Positions 1-5,897 of a stretch of 9,688 nucleotides of DNA are shown one piece after another (within the stretch, counting starts at the first letter, position 1; every line of letters starts with the position of its first letter). The stretch covers positions 1 through 9,688 of the forward strand of contig JACMKL010000499.1 of the NCBI GenBank assembly GCA_014380105.1, read 5' to 3'. The notes under the pieces were generated by a model. That model saw only the letters and a list, made by a program, of their open reading frames with translations, made no database searches and was not told the DNA's origin. The translations under genes were made by a program, and so were the position numbers. The stretch comes from Candidatus Melainabacteria bacterium. GTDB lineage: Bacteria > Cyanobacteriota > Vampirovibrionia > Obscuribacterales > Obscuribacteraceae.

Positions 1-569
1 AGAATCCTACCAATGTTGTCTGGCGCCACAAATTACACAACGCTTCGTGCCTCGCCGGGATGGCAATCGGTAACGCATCAGTAGGCGTAAATCACGCACT
101 AGCTCACAGTTTGGGTGGACACTTTGACGTACCGCATGGTCGCGCCAATGGCGTATTTTTGGTCTCGACTCTCGAGTACAACTCAACTGTTCCTCACAAA
201 TTCATGGTTCAGTCTTGCTACCCTCTCTGGGTTGCCGACGAGAAGTATGCTCGCGCCGCTCAATTCCTCGGTCTCAATGCTGACGGTCAGCCGTCTGACA
301 AGGGCAAAGGAGAGAAGCTCGACGCCAATGCTATCAAAGAACTTAATCTCGCCTTGCGCCGTGCAGTCTATGACCTTGCCATTAAATGTGGTCAGCCAAT
401 GTCTATTGCTGAGCTTGGAATTTCACAAGATGATTTTGCTGCTGCGATGCCAGACCTCGTCAGAGGTGCATTCGAAGATATGGCTGTGCGGACCAATCCA
501 GCTGTGCCTTTGTTCATGGACTTGAAGGACCTCTTCATCAACGCTTATCCACCAAGACAGAGACCCTAA
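1..569 (+). CDS. Iron-containing alcohol dehydrogenase, C-terminal part (AdhE-like), 5' end outside window
   Basis: This is the C-terminal 189 codons of a group III (Fe2+-dependent) alcohol dehydrogenase, which interconverts aldehydes and alcohols with NAD(P)H in the cytoplasm. The frame is open from base 3, so the gene begins upstream; the ATG at 60 is internal, because the codons before it read KLHNASCLAG, a conserved family segment. The visible metal-site motifs are AHSLGG (His codon 105-107) and VPHG (His codon 135-137), the two C-terminal iron ligands of the family; the Asp and first His ligands lie upstream. The tail, with TNP followed by a hydrophobic helix and ending in NAY, aligns better by eye with the dehydrogenase half of bifunctional AdhE than with FucO-type enzymes. 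Whether an aldehyde dehydrogenase half is attached cannot be seen. It ends 28 bases before the STAS gene, so the two could share a transcript. Family assignment is firm; substrate is unknown. Confidence 0.9.
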   Translation, partial: NPTNVVWRHKLHNASCLAGMAIGNASVGVNHALAHSLGGHFDVPHGRANGVFLVSTLEYNSTVPHKFMVQSCYPLWVADEKYARAAQFLGLNADGQPSDKGKGEKLDANAIKELNLALRRAVYDLAIKCGQPMSIAELGISQDDFAAAMPDLVRGAFEDMAVRTNPAVPLFMDLKDLFINAYPPRQRP

Positions 570-597
570 TTGAGTTTCAAAATCCGGGAGTAGTATC

Positions 598-936
598 ATG
601 AGTGACATCGAAAACAAATTCACAGCCAGAAGCAGCGTTGCTGTTGAAGAAGGCATGAATTTCCGCCTGCCTGGACCTCTGGACAAGGGTGTTGCCGAAG
701 TTGATAAGCTGCTGGCAAACGCCAAAGGCAACCTAGGTCTTGATTTTGCGGATTGCACATTTATTTCTGTGGATGGATTGGAATGGCTTGAAGAAATGCT
801 TTTGCGTGCCCAATCAAAAGGCGTAACTGTCAGATTTTCAAACGTAACCCCAAGCGTTTACAAAGTTTTCAAGGTCGCGCATATTGATTCTGTGATGCAG
901 TCTTGCGGTTTGCCAATTTCCGGCCCTGTCTGCTAA
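598..936 (+). CDS. Small STAS-domain protein (anti-sigma-antagonist / MlaB-like fold)
   Basis: This is a 112-residue soluble protein that is essentially one STAS domain. The core is a beta strand LGLDFADCTFI (47-56), the loop SVDGL (57-61), a helix WLEEMLLRAQSKG, a strand VTVRFSNVTPSV, and a final helix running through VFKVAHIDSVM. STAS proteins act in partner-switching regulation (SpoIIAA, RsbV) or as cytoplasmic subunits of transporters (MlaB, SulP tails). At the position of the phosphorylated serine of SpoIIAA (motif DSSGL) this protein has Val58 in SVDGL, so classical switching by phosphorylation there is unlikely. The ATG is supported by GGGAG at 586-590, seven bases upstream. Its neighbour 83 bases downstream is an ABC ATPase in an operon with an MlaC-like gene, which favours an MlaB-like transporter role. 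That role is inference; a regulatory protein unrelated to the transporter remains possible. Confidence 0.75.
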   Translation: MSDIENKFTARSSVAVEEGMNFRLPGPLDKGVAEVDKLLANAKGNLGLDFADCTFISVDGLEWLEEMLLRAQSKGVTVRFSNVTPSVYKVFKVAHIDSVMQSCGLPISGPVC

Positions 937-1018
937 ATCGCGCTTAAAACTTTCACCAAACTTCTCAGATGCGAGAGTGCGAGACCTTTTCACGTTGAGC
1001 CTGGTAAGATTGCAGTCC

Positions 1019-2035
1019 ATGAATGAACCGGCGTCTATTAAGGTTTCACAGCTAACGAAAGTTTTCGGTAAGCGCACGTGCGTAGATCGCTTGGACTTGG
1101 AAGTTTTTCCAGGTGAGCTCTATGCTCTACTTGGAGATAATGGTGCTGGTAAAACCACGACCATTAATATGCTGACGACGCTTCTAAAGCCGACGTCAGG
1201 TAAGTTTCAAATAGCCGGTTTTGATGGTGTTCGTGAGCCAGAAAAGGCAAAATCAAAATTTGCTGTAGTCTCGCAAGAAGTTGCACTCTATCAAGAGCTT
1301 ACTGCCTTCGAAAATTTGATGTTTATCGCTGAGCTTTACGGACTACCTAAAGTTGATGCACGTGCGCGCATAGAGCAGCAATTGAATCAGTGGGATTTGC
1401 TTGCTCGCAAAGATGATTATATCTCTGATTTTTCAGGCGGCATGCAGCGCAAACTTTCAATTGCCGGCGCTCTTTTGCGTTCGCCACGAGTTCTATTTTT
1501 GGACGAGCCGACGGTAGGACTTGATCCCGGATCGCGCCACCACATTTGGGAAATTTTGACCAGTCTGAAACATGACGGAGTGACGATATTTCTCACTACT
1601 CACTATCTCGAAGAAGCAGAACTACTTGCAGACCGAGTCGGAATAATCGTAAAAGGTAAACTGATTGCGGAAGGTTCTATCGACGACCTGCGCGCGAAAT
1701 TAAATCATATGAAATCGATTTGTGTGAGGATGTCGCGCAGGTTTAATCCGGAAGAACAGCAGAAGAGTTTAGATAGATTGAGTGAGTTTGCATTCGGTGA
1801 CGTCTCTTACGATGAACTCAGAAACACATTCTCGATAGCTCTTAACAGTAATGGTCATCTGTCGGACACACTCAGAGCGCTAACGGATTGGATCGAGTTG
1901 GAGCAAATTCCAATCAATGGAATTTCCACCAGCGAACCCAGTCTTGAAGAGATTTATATGTCGCTATTGCATGTTCAGACTCCTGCCGTAAACAACGAAA
2001 AGCCAGCTCCAGCCTTTGAGGAGCAGACTCGGTAA
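1019..2035 (+). CDS. ABC transporter ATP-binding protein, exporter type (ABC-2 partner)
   Basis: This is the cytoplasmic ATPase that powers the membrane protein encoded immediately downstream. It has 338 residues from the chosen ATG. The motifs appear in order: Walker A GDNGAGKTT (39-47), Q-loop VVSQ (Gln86), signature SGGMQ (139-143), Walker B VLFLDEP (158-164) with D-loop GLDP, and the switch histidine in LTTHY (His195). The arrangement, with a C-terminal extension of about 120 residues after the nucleotide-binding domain, is typical of ATPases of ABC-2 drug, lipid or polysaccharide exporters (CcmA/YbhF-like), not of importers. A GTG at 977 is in frame, but the 14 extra residues precede the usual family start, so the ATG at 1019 is preferred; a modest GGTAAG lies at 1003-1008. 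The stop codon overlaps the next start (TAATG), which indicates translational coupling. The substrate cannot be read from the sequence. Confidence 0.93.
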   Translation: MNEPASIKVSQLTKVFGKRTCVDRLDLEVFPGELYALLGDNGAGKTTTINMLTTLLKPTSGKFQIAGFDGVREPEKAKSKFAVVSQEVALYQELTAFENLMFIAELYGLPKVDARARIEQQLNQWDLLARKDDYISDFSGGMQRKLSIAGALLRSPRVLFLDEPTVGLDPGSRHHIWEILTSLKHDGVTIFLTTHYLEEAELLADRVGIIVKGKLIAEGSIDDLRAKLNHMKSICVRMSRRFNPEEQQKSLDRLSEFAFGDVSYDELRNTFSIALNSNGHLSDTLRALTDWIELEQIPINGISTSEPSLEEIYMSLLHVQTPAVNNEKPAPAFEEQTR

Positions 2036-3090
2036 TGCAGCAAATTTTAGCCATTATGAGAAAGGACCTCCGGCAGTGGGTGAGACGTCCAGCTTATTTA
2101 TTCGCTAGTTTAATCATGGCAATTTTGATTGTGGCGGTCGTTGGTGACACCTTATCTGGTGCGCGTCACATTCCGTTTGGAATTTATGACCCCGGCAATA
2201 TTGGCGACTTGAAAAATAAGTTGGGAAATTCGGAGAAATTCGAATTGCATCAATATTCCGATGCCAAGCTCGCTGAGAGCGATTTGCAGTCAGGCAAAAT
2301 TATTGCGTTTGCCAAAATTGATCAAGATCCTCTTGAAGATACTGTGGAAATTGTCACAGAGGGGCACAATCCTTTTGTTGATGATCAGATCTCGATGGGC
2401 TTGCTTCGCGCTTTGACCGGTACGACTAATAATGCAAACAAGAATATCGACGCTCCACTTAAAACCTCTTCTCTCTCGAAAGTCCAATACGAATTGCGCG
2501 ATTACATAACGCCGGGATTAGCCGCTTATCTTTGTTATGTACTTGCTTCAATGAATCTTGGTTTTTCCTGGATCTATGAGTGGATGGAGAAAACATACAG
2601 GCAAATTATCCTTGCCCCTCATGGCCTTCGCTCCGCGATCATTGCAAAAACAGCGACGGTTACGATGCAGGCCTCTTCCGTATTATGGTTAGCGCTTCTC
2701 GTCACTTCGCCGTTTGCGGGCTTTCAGCTTGGGAATAATCCACTCGGTATCGTTCTGATTACTCTCTTGAGCGTCTTCTGCTTTGCTTCAATAGGTCTAT
2801 CGTTTGCTTGTTGGTTGCGCACTATTCGCGTCTATACGATGACAGTTTCGATTTTAGGTGTTGCCCTGATGTTTATCTCGGGCATCATCGTTCCGCTTGA
2901 AGCAATGCCTCTATGGGAACAAGCAATCGCACGTTGCCTGCCCTTGTATTATGCTGCTGATGCATTTAAAGGCGTTTTCCTCAACACTCCTGCGCACTAC
3001 GCTCAGGATGTTTCGGTATTGCTATCTTGGAGCGTTGCCGGATTGCTCATTTCATCTTTTCTGCTAACCAAGCGGCAGGCGGCGCTATAA
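2035..3090 (+). CDS. ABC-2-type transporter permease
   Basis: This is a 351-residue inner-membrane permease that pairs with the preceding ATPase. One membrane helix near the N terminus (about 20-37) follows a short basic cytoplasmic start. A large extracytoplasmic domain (about 40-155) comes next, then five more helices at roughly 159-179, 205-229, 236-260, 268-287 and 325-345. This 1+5 layout with an outer domain is the ABC2_membrane_3 / YhhJ-YbhS plan. The stretch TPGLAAYLCYVLASMNLG and the later SGIIVPLEAMP, followed by a P-rich loop, fit family landmarks. It is not MlaE-like: MlaE permeases are shorter and lack the large outer domain. The start overlaps the ATPase stop by one base, with GAGGAG at 2018-2023 as a likely ribosome site. 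Two bases separate it from the MlaC-like gene. It probably exports a lipid, drug or other hydrophobic compound; the substrate is unknown. Confidence 0.92.
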   Translation: MQQILAIMRKDLRQWVRRPAYLFASLIMAILIVAVVGDTLSGARHIPFGIYDPGNIGDLKNKLGNSEKFELHQYSDAKLAESDLQSGKIIAFAKIDQDPLEDTVEIVTEGHNPFVDDQISMGLLRALTGTTNNANKNIDAPLKTSSLSKVQYELRDYITPGLAAYLCYVLASMNLGFSWIYEWMEKTYRQIILAPHGLRSAIIAKTATVTMQASSVLWLALLVTSPFAGFQLGNNPLGIVLITLLSVFCFASIGLSFACWLRTIRVYTMTVSILGVALMFISGIIVPLEAMPLWEQAIARCLPLYYAADAFKGVFLNTPAHYAQDVSVLLSWSVAGLLISSFLLTKRQAAL

Positions 3091-3092
3091 CT

Positions 3093-3788
3093 ATGAAACT
3101 GAAAAGATATTCTGCACCATTGGTGGTGCCGGGCCCTGATGGGTTATTTTGCTCCGTGCTGATACTGATTTGCGGTTTTTCCTGCGTGCCAGCTATTTAC
3201 GCATCTCCGAATCCTTCAGAAAAATCGAAAACTGCCAATGGAAAGGAGGCGGTAGCTAATTTTCTAAACTCCTTCACGCCCTCGACAAAAGTTAAATCTC
3301 CAGAGCTAACATTTGTGGAAGTAGCTAAATCAATGGATTTCGACGAAATGGTGCATCGATCATTCGGAGAAGCCGAGTGGGAAAAATTTACTGATGCGGA
3401 GAAGAAAGAACTTTCAACCCTATTTAAGAAGTTGATCCAAATTCGTTATTACCCTCGATGGTCTCGAATCTTTCAAGCCGGGCATTTTGACTCAAAGACA
3501 GAGGGTAAGTCAGGGCAAGATACTCTTGTGAAAGGGACACTCAAGCTAGACGGCAAAAGTAGTCAGCTAACCTTTCGTCTAGCCAAAGACGCTGATAGTT
3601 TGAAGTTGATCAGCATGGCGATTGACGAAAAGGACCTACTAGAGCGGACTTCTATCAAGCTAAAACGCGGCCTGTCACGGAAGGGAGCGAAAGGACTGAT
3701 CTTGCACCTGCGCAAGAAAACTTCCGAATCGCTGAAAGGCTCGACGTCAAAACCGCAGCTAGACGACCTGATTTCTGGCAGCAAATGA
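3093..3788 (+). CDS. MlaC/Ttg2D-like secreted ABC-transporter auxiliary protein
   Basis: This 231-residue protein has a long signal-like N terminus: Lys/Arg in residues 2-5, a hydrophobic core at about 18-36, and likely cleavage near Ala37-Ser38. The mature part resembles MlaC/Ttg2D (also HpnM), periplasmic carriers of phospholipid or hopanoid-type lipids. The family pattern is visible in MDFDEMVHRSFG, then FTDAEKKELSTLFKKLIQIRY, where a short polar helix is followed by an amphipathic one. The usual ending, a strand-rich region then GAKGLILHLRKKTSE, matches the C-terminal family segment with a conserved Gly-Leu. No lipobox fits. The ATG is two bases after the permease stop; the frame also runs back to 3027, but that would place 22 residues inside the permease gene. 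Position in the operon suggests it accepts or delivers the exporter's cargo. The family call comes from reading patterns, not from a profile search. Confidence 0.72.
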   Translation: MKLKRYSAPLVVPGPDGLFCSVLILICGFSCVPAIYASPNPSEKSKTANGKEAVANFLNSFTPSTKVKSPELTFVEVAKSMDFDEMVHRSFGEAEWEKFTDAEKKELSTLFKKLIQIRYYPRWSRIFQAGHFDSKTEGKSGQDTLVKGTLKLDGKSSQLTFRLAKDADSLKLISMAIDEKDLLERTSIKLKRGLSRKGAKGLILHLRKKTSESLKGSTSKPQLDDLISGSK

Positions 3789-3852
3789 TTTTCCATATCT
3801 CTGTATAGTATGCCCAGTGAACGTTTTTGCCATACCAAGCTCAGGAGTGTCC

Positions 3853-3882
3853 TTGACCGGTGGTAAGATAGGCATATAGAAT
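3853..3882 (+). promoter_or_regulatory. Candidate sigma-70-type promoter of the TadE/G-like gene
   Basis: TTGACC (3853-3858) and TAGAAT (3877-3882) each match five of six bases of the -35 and -10 consensus and are separated by 18 bases. They lie about 100 bases before the downstream ATG, in the only sizeable gap between that gene and the preceding operon. Transcription from here would give a leader of about 95 bases. No clear terminator is seen after the MlaC-like gene, so read-through is also possible. Confidence 0.5.
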
Positions 3883-3910
3883 AATGATTGAAAGTTAATA
3901 ATCACTGAGT

Positions 3911-3944
3911 GAGGCATCAGACCTCGCGCCCATCATCTGGGTGC
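3911..3944 (+). promoter_or_regulatory. Two adjacent hairpins in the leader of the TadE/G-like gene
   Basis: A 4-bp stem (GAGG 3911-3914 with CCTC 3922-3925) sits directly against a 7-bp stem (GCGCCCA 3926-3932 with TGGGTGC 3938-3944, one G-U pair, loop TCATC). There is no T-run, so this is not a terminator. It could be a structured 5' untranslated region. It does not match any riboswitch class that I recognise. Confidence 0.35.
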
Positions 3945-3971
3945 CCCGCGAAGTGTTCCGTTGGGTCGGTT

Positions 3972-3977
3972 AAGGAG
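3972..3977 (+). promoter_or_regulatory. Strong ribosome binding site (AAGGAG)
   Basis: AAGGAG lies eight bases before the ATG at 3986 and fixes that start. The core AGGA (3973-3976) could pair with TCCT (3982-3985) just before the start codon. This small stem might slightly mask the site. Confidence 0.75.
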
Positions 3978-3985
3978 ATTTTCCT

Positions 3986-5842
3986 ATGCTGGAAAGCGGT
4001 AGTGGCTTCGGAAATGGCGGACGTCCGCCCGGACAGATGAGACGCTTACGAAGTGAGCGTGGCAACATGATTGTGCTCGTCATGGCAATTTTGATGGGCA
4101 TCTTGATGCTGATACTAGGTTTTTCGCTCAGTTTTGTACGATTGCTTGGTACCAGCCAAGAGCAGAAGACGGCTATTGAAGCCGCTGCTCTTGCAGCAGC
4201 TCGTGACGTTGGCCGAATAGTCGTCGAAGATCCGAATTTCGGTTTCATTTCAATTTCAGATGCTGCACCGTCAACTCCGAATACGAAAGCTGACGACGGA
4301 TATTCGATGCCGGTCACAGGCATCAATACTCTCCTTGCGACAATTCGTTTGGATTTGATTATCGCCAGCACCCTGAGCGATACAACGATGCAGACACTCG
4401 CCGAGAATGACTACAACAACGCGATGGCCGCTAAAGACTTTTTGGTTCAGTCGCTCGAACAAGCGATCACACCTGGTGGCGGTGGCAGTCCACGCGACGT
4501 TGACGGCAATTTGGTAAACCCTTATCAGTCAGCCGTTGAAGCATACAACCAGAATGTTATCCGCATGGCTGGTGGCGCTTCACGGTTGGTAAATGGTTCG
4601 ATGAGATTGCAGCTCGGTTGCACTACACCGTCGATAACTGCAACTCCAGTGCCCATGCCTGTGACCGATGCAGCGATCAATCCAGCTCAGATGACGCAGT
4701 CGTACTATAACTCCTACACTAATATTCCTTTTGGTGGCAGAAACTTTGTTTTTGCAGGAATTGGTAAGGACATCAAGCTTGTCGACCTGAAGAATTTTTC
4801 TTTAGATCCAGGTGGTTTGCCGTACGTCATTCCTACAGTCTTAAAGGTCGAAGCAGACCAATTACTTCAATCGGCTGGAGCTGGCGGAACCAACGTTGTG
4901 CATTCGATAGCTTGCGCACAACCAGCTGCCGTACACGACCCGAGACCAGCTCCTGGTGCGATGACTCTCAGATACCCGAATGGTCGGGTCGCTGAAATTT
5001 TAAGACCTATAGATTATTTGACTAACGGTAGTTTGATTAGCGAAACAATGGACCTGAAGACCTCCACCGGCGGTGACTCTCCACCTACAGGTTCGGGCAC
5101 TGTTGTACCTGCCACTGTCCCGCCATGGGGGTCTAGTATGCCTATGCCGACCAGTGTGTCAGTTGGGATGTATGACTGGTTGAGGCGGGCAGGCACCAAG
5201 CCTAATATTCGTGCACTCCAGCTAATGCTCAATACGCCATTTAGTTCTGGTATCACAAATACTGTCGGCGGTGCAAACGTCTACACCTGGAATCCAAATG
5301 GTACGATCAAGTATGTTCAGGTGACTGGACTGGCTCCAAGTGCGATCACGGTCAGTGAACTGCAAGGTCGGGCAGTTTCACAGACTCTTTTCAGTAGTTC
5401 TAACGGTAATAATTATTCTATTCAAGCAACGGACTCGAGCCGACAACCCGGCAGAATGCGGGGCGGTCGTCACGGCGGCGAACCTCTGACAGACGCGGTT
5501 GTGAATTCGGCTGCCGCCATGACTGGAATGACCATTGGTGGCGCTCCTGATGACTTTGGTAGCGATATCGCCAGCCTTGGAATTTTGTTGTTGTTCGTGG
5601 GTATGTCTTCCGGTTTATTCATAGCGGGAGTAAATCGAAATTCTAAAGCAATCAAAAATATAGCTGTCTTTGTGATGTTCACCGGAGCGACGGTTTCATC
5701 TCTTGGATTGTTGACTGCATGTGGAGGTGGAGGAGCGCCACCGCCTATAGTGGTAACCACAAGTGTCACCGGACCTCGTATGAACCGACCAACATACACG
5801 CAGAATGGACTTGTTGTTGATATTAGTTTCATCCGGCAATAG
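3986..5842 (+). CDS. TadE/TadG-like pilus-assembly-type protein with C-terminal membrane hairpin
   Basis: This is a 618-residue envelope protein. A Gly/Pro/Arg-rich start is followed by RSERGN (22-27), a membrane helix (about 28-51), and QKTAIEAAALAAARD (60-74). That order, RGN-helix then an Ala-rich 'AAALAAARD' segment, is the hallmark of TadE/TadG-type Flp pilus minor proteins, which anchor in the inner membrane and project outward. The middle (about 80-500) is low in charge and rich in Gly, Pro, Thr and Ser, with no enzyme motif that I recognise. Unlike typical TadG there are two further hydrophobic helices near the end (about 531-549 and 559-577), then Gly/Pro-rich residues and a 39-residue tail. 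LLTAC at 575-579 resembles a lipobox but lies at the end of the second helix, so lipid attachment is unlikely. The gene stands alone, with its own promoter candidate and strong ribosome site. No tad/cpa partners are visible. The family match covers the N-terminal region only. Confidence 0.65.
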   Translation: MLESGSGFGNGGRPPGQMRRLRSERGNMIVLVMAILMGILMLILGFSLSFVRLLGTSQEQKTAIEAAALAAARDVGRIVVEDPNFGFISISDAAPSTPNTKADDGYSMPVTGINTLLATIRLDLIIASTLSDTTMQTLAENDYNNAMAAKDFLVQSLEQAITPGGGGSPRDVDGNLVNPYQSAVEAYNQNVIRMAGGASRLVNGSMRLQLGCTTPSITATPVPMPVTDAAINPAQMTQSYYNSYTNIPFGGRNFVFAGIGKDIKLVDLKNFSLDPGGLPYVIPTVLKVEADQLLQSAGAGGTNVVHSIACAQPAAVHDPRPAPGAMTLRYPNGRVAEILRPIDYLTNGSLISETMDLKTSTGGDSPPTGSGTVVPATVPPWGSSMPMPTSVSVGMYDWLRRAGTKPNIRALQLMLNTPFSSGITNTVGGANVYTWNPNGTIKYVQVTGLAPSAITVSELQGRAVSQTLFSSSNGNNYSIQATDSSRQPGRMRGGRHGGEPLTDAVVNSAAAMTGMTIGGAPDDFGSDIASLGILLLFVGMSSGLFIAGVNRNSKAIKNIAVFVMFTGATVSSLGLLTACGGGGAPPPIVVTTSVTGPRMNRPTYTQNGLVVDISFIRQ

Positions 5843-5859
5843 ACAGTAAGTGAAATGCT

Positions 5860-5897
5860 AACAAAGCCTGCTCACCGACGAGCAGGTTTTGTTTTTT
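5860..5897. terminator. Bidirectional rho-independent terminator between convergent genes
   Basis: The core stem CCTGCTC (5867-5873) / GAGCAGG (5880-5886) has loop ACCGAC and is extended by AACAAAG (5860-5866) pairing with TTTTGTT (5887-5893). The result is a 14-bp stem with one G-T wobble. The plus strand has a T-rich tail (5887-5897), and the A-rich left arm gives a T-rich tail on the minus strand, so it should stop both the TadE/G-like gene and the methyltransferase gene. The methyltransferase stop codon (5872-5874) lies inside the hairpin. Confidence 0.88.

Noticed and set aside
977..1018. GTG start at 977 for the ABC ATPase
   Set aside because: It adds 14 residues upstream of the normal family start and has no ribosome site. 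The ATG at 1019 is preferred.
3027..3092. Earlier ATG at 3027 for the MlaC-like gene
   Set aside because: It would overlap the permease by 64 bases and place extra residues in front of a signal peptide that starts well at 3093.
3806..3838. Possible terminator hairpin after the MlaC-like gene (GTATG...CATAC)
   Set aside because: The stem is only 5 bp with a long loop and is not followed by a T-run.
3970..4371. Minus-strand open frame of 133 codons opposite the start of the TadE/G-like gene
   Set aside because: The plus-strand frame has a strong ribosome site and a recognisable anchor helix. The antisense peptide is a by-product of Ala/Gly codons.
5708..5722. Lipobox-like LLTAC in the TadE/G-like protein
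   Set aside because: It is near the C terminus at the end of an internal helix. Lipoprotein signals must be at the N terminus.
5470..5832. Minus-strand open frame of 120 codons under the 3' end of the TadE/G-like gene
   Set aside because: It has no ribosome site and no family resemblance, and it lies fully inside a supported gene on the other strand.
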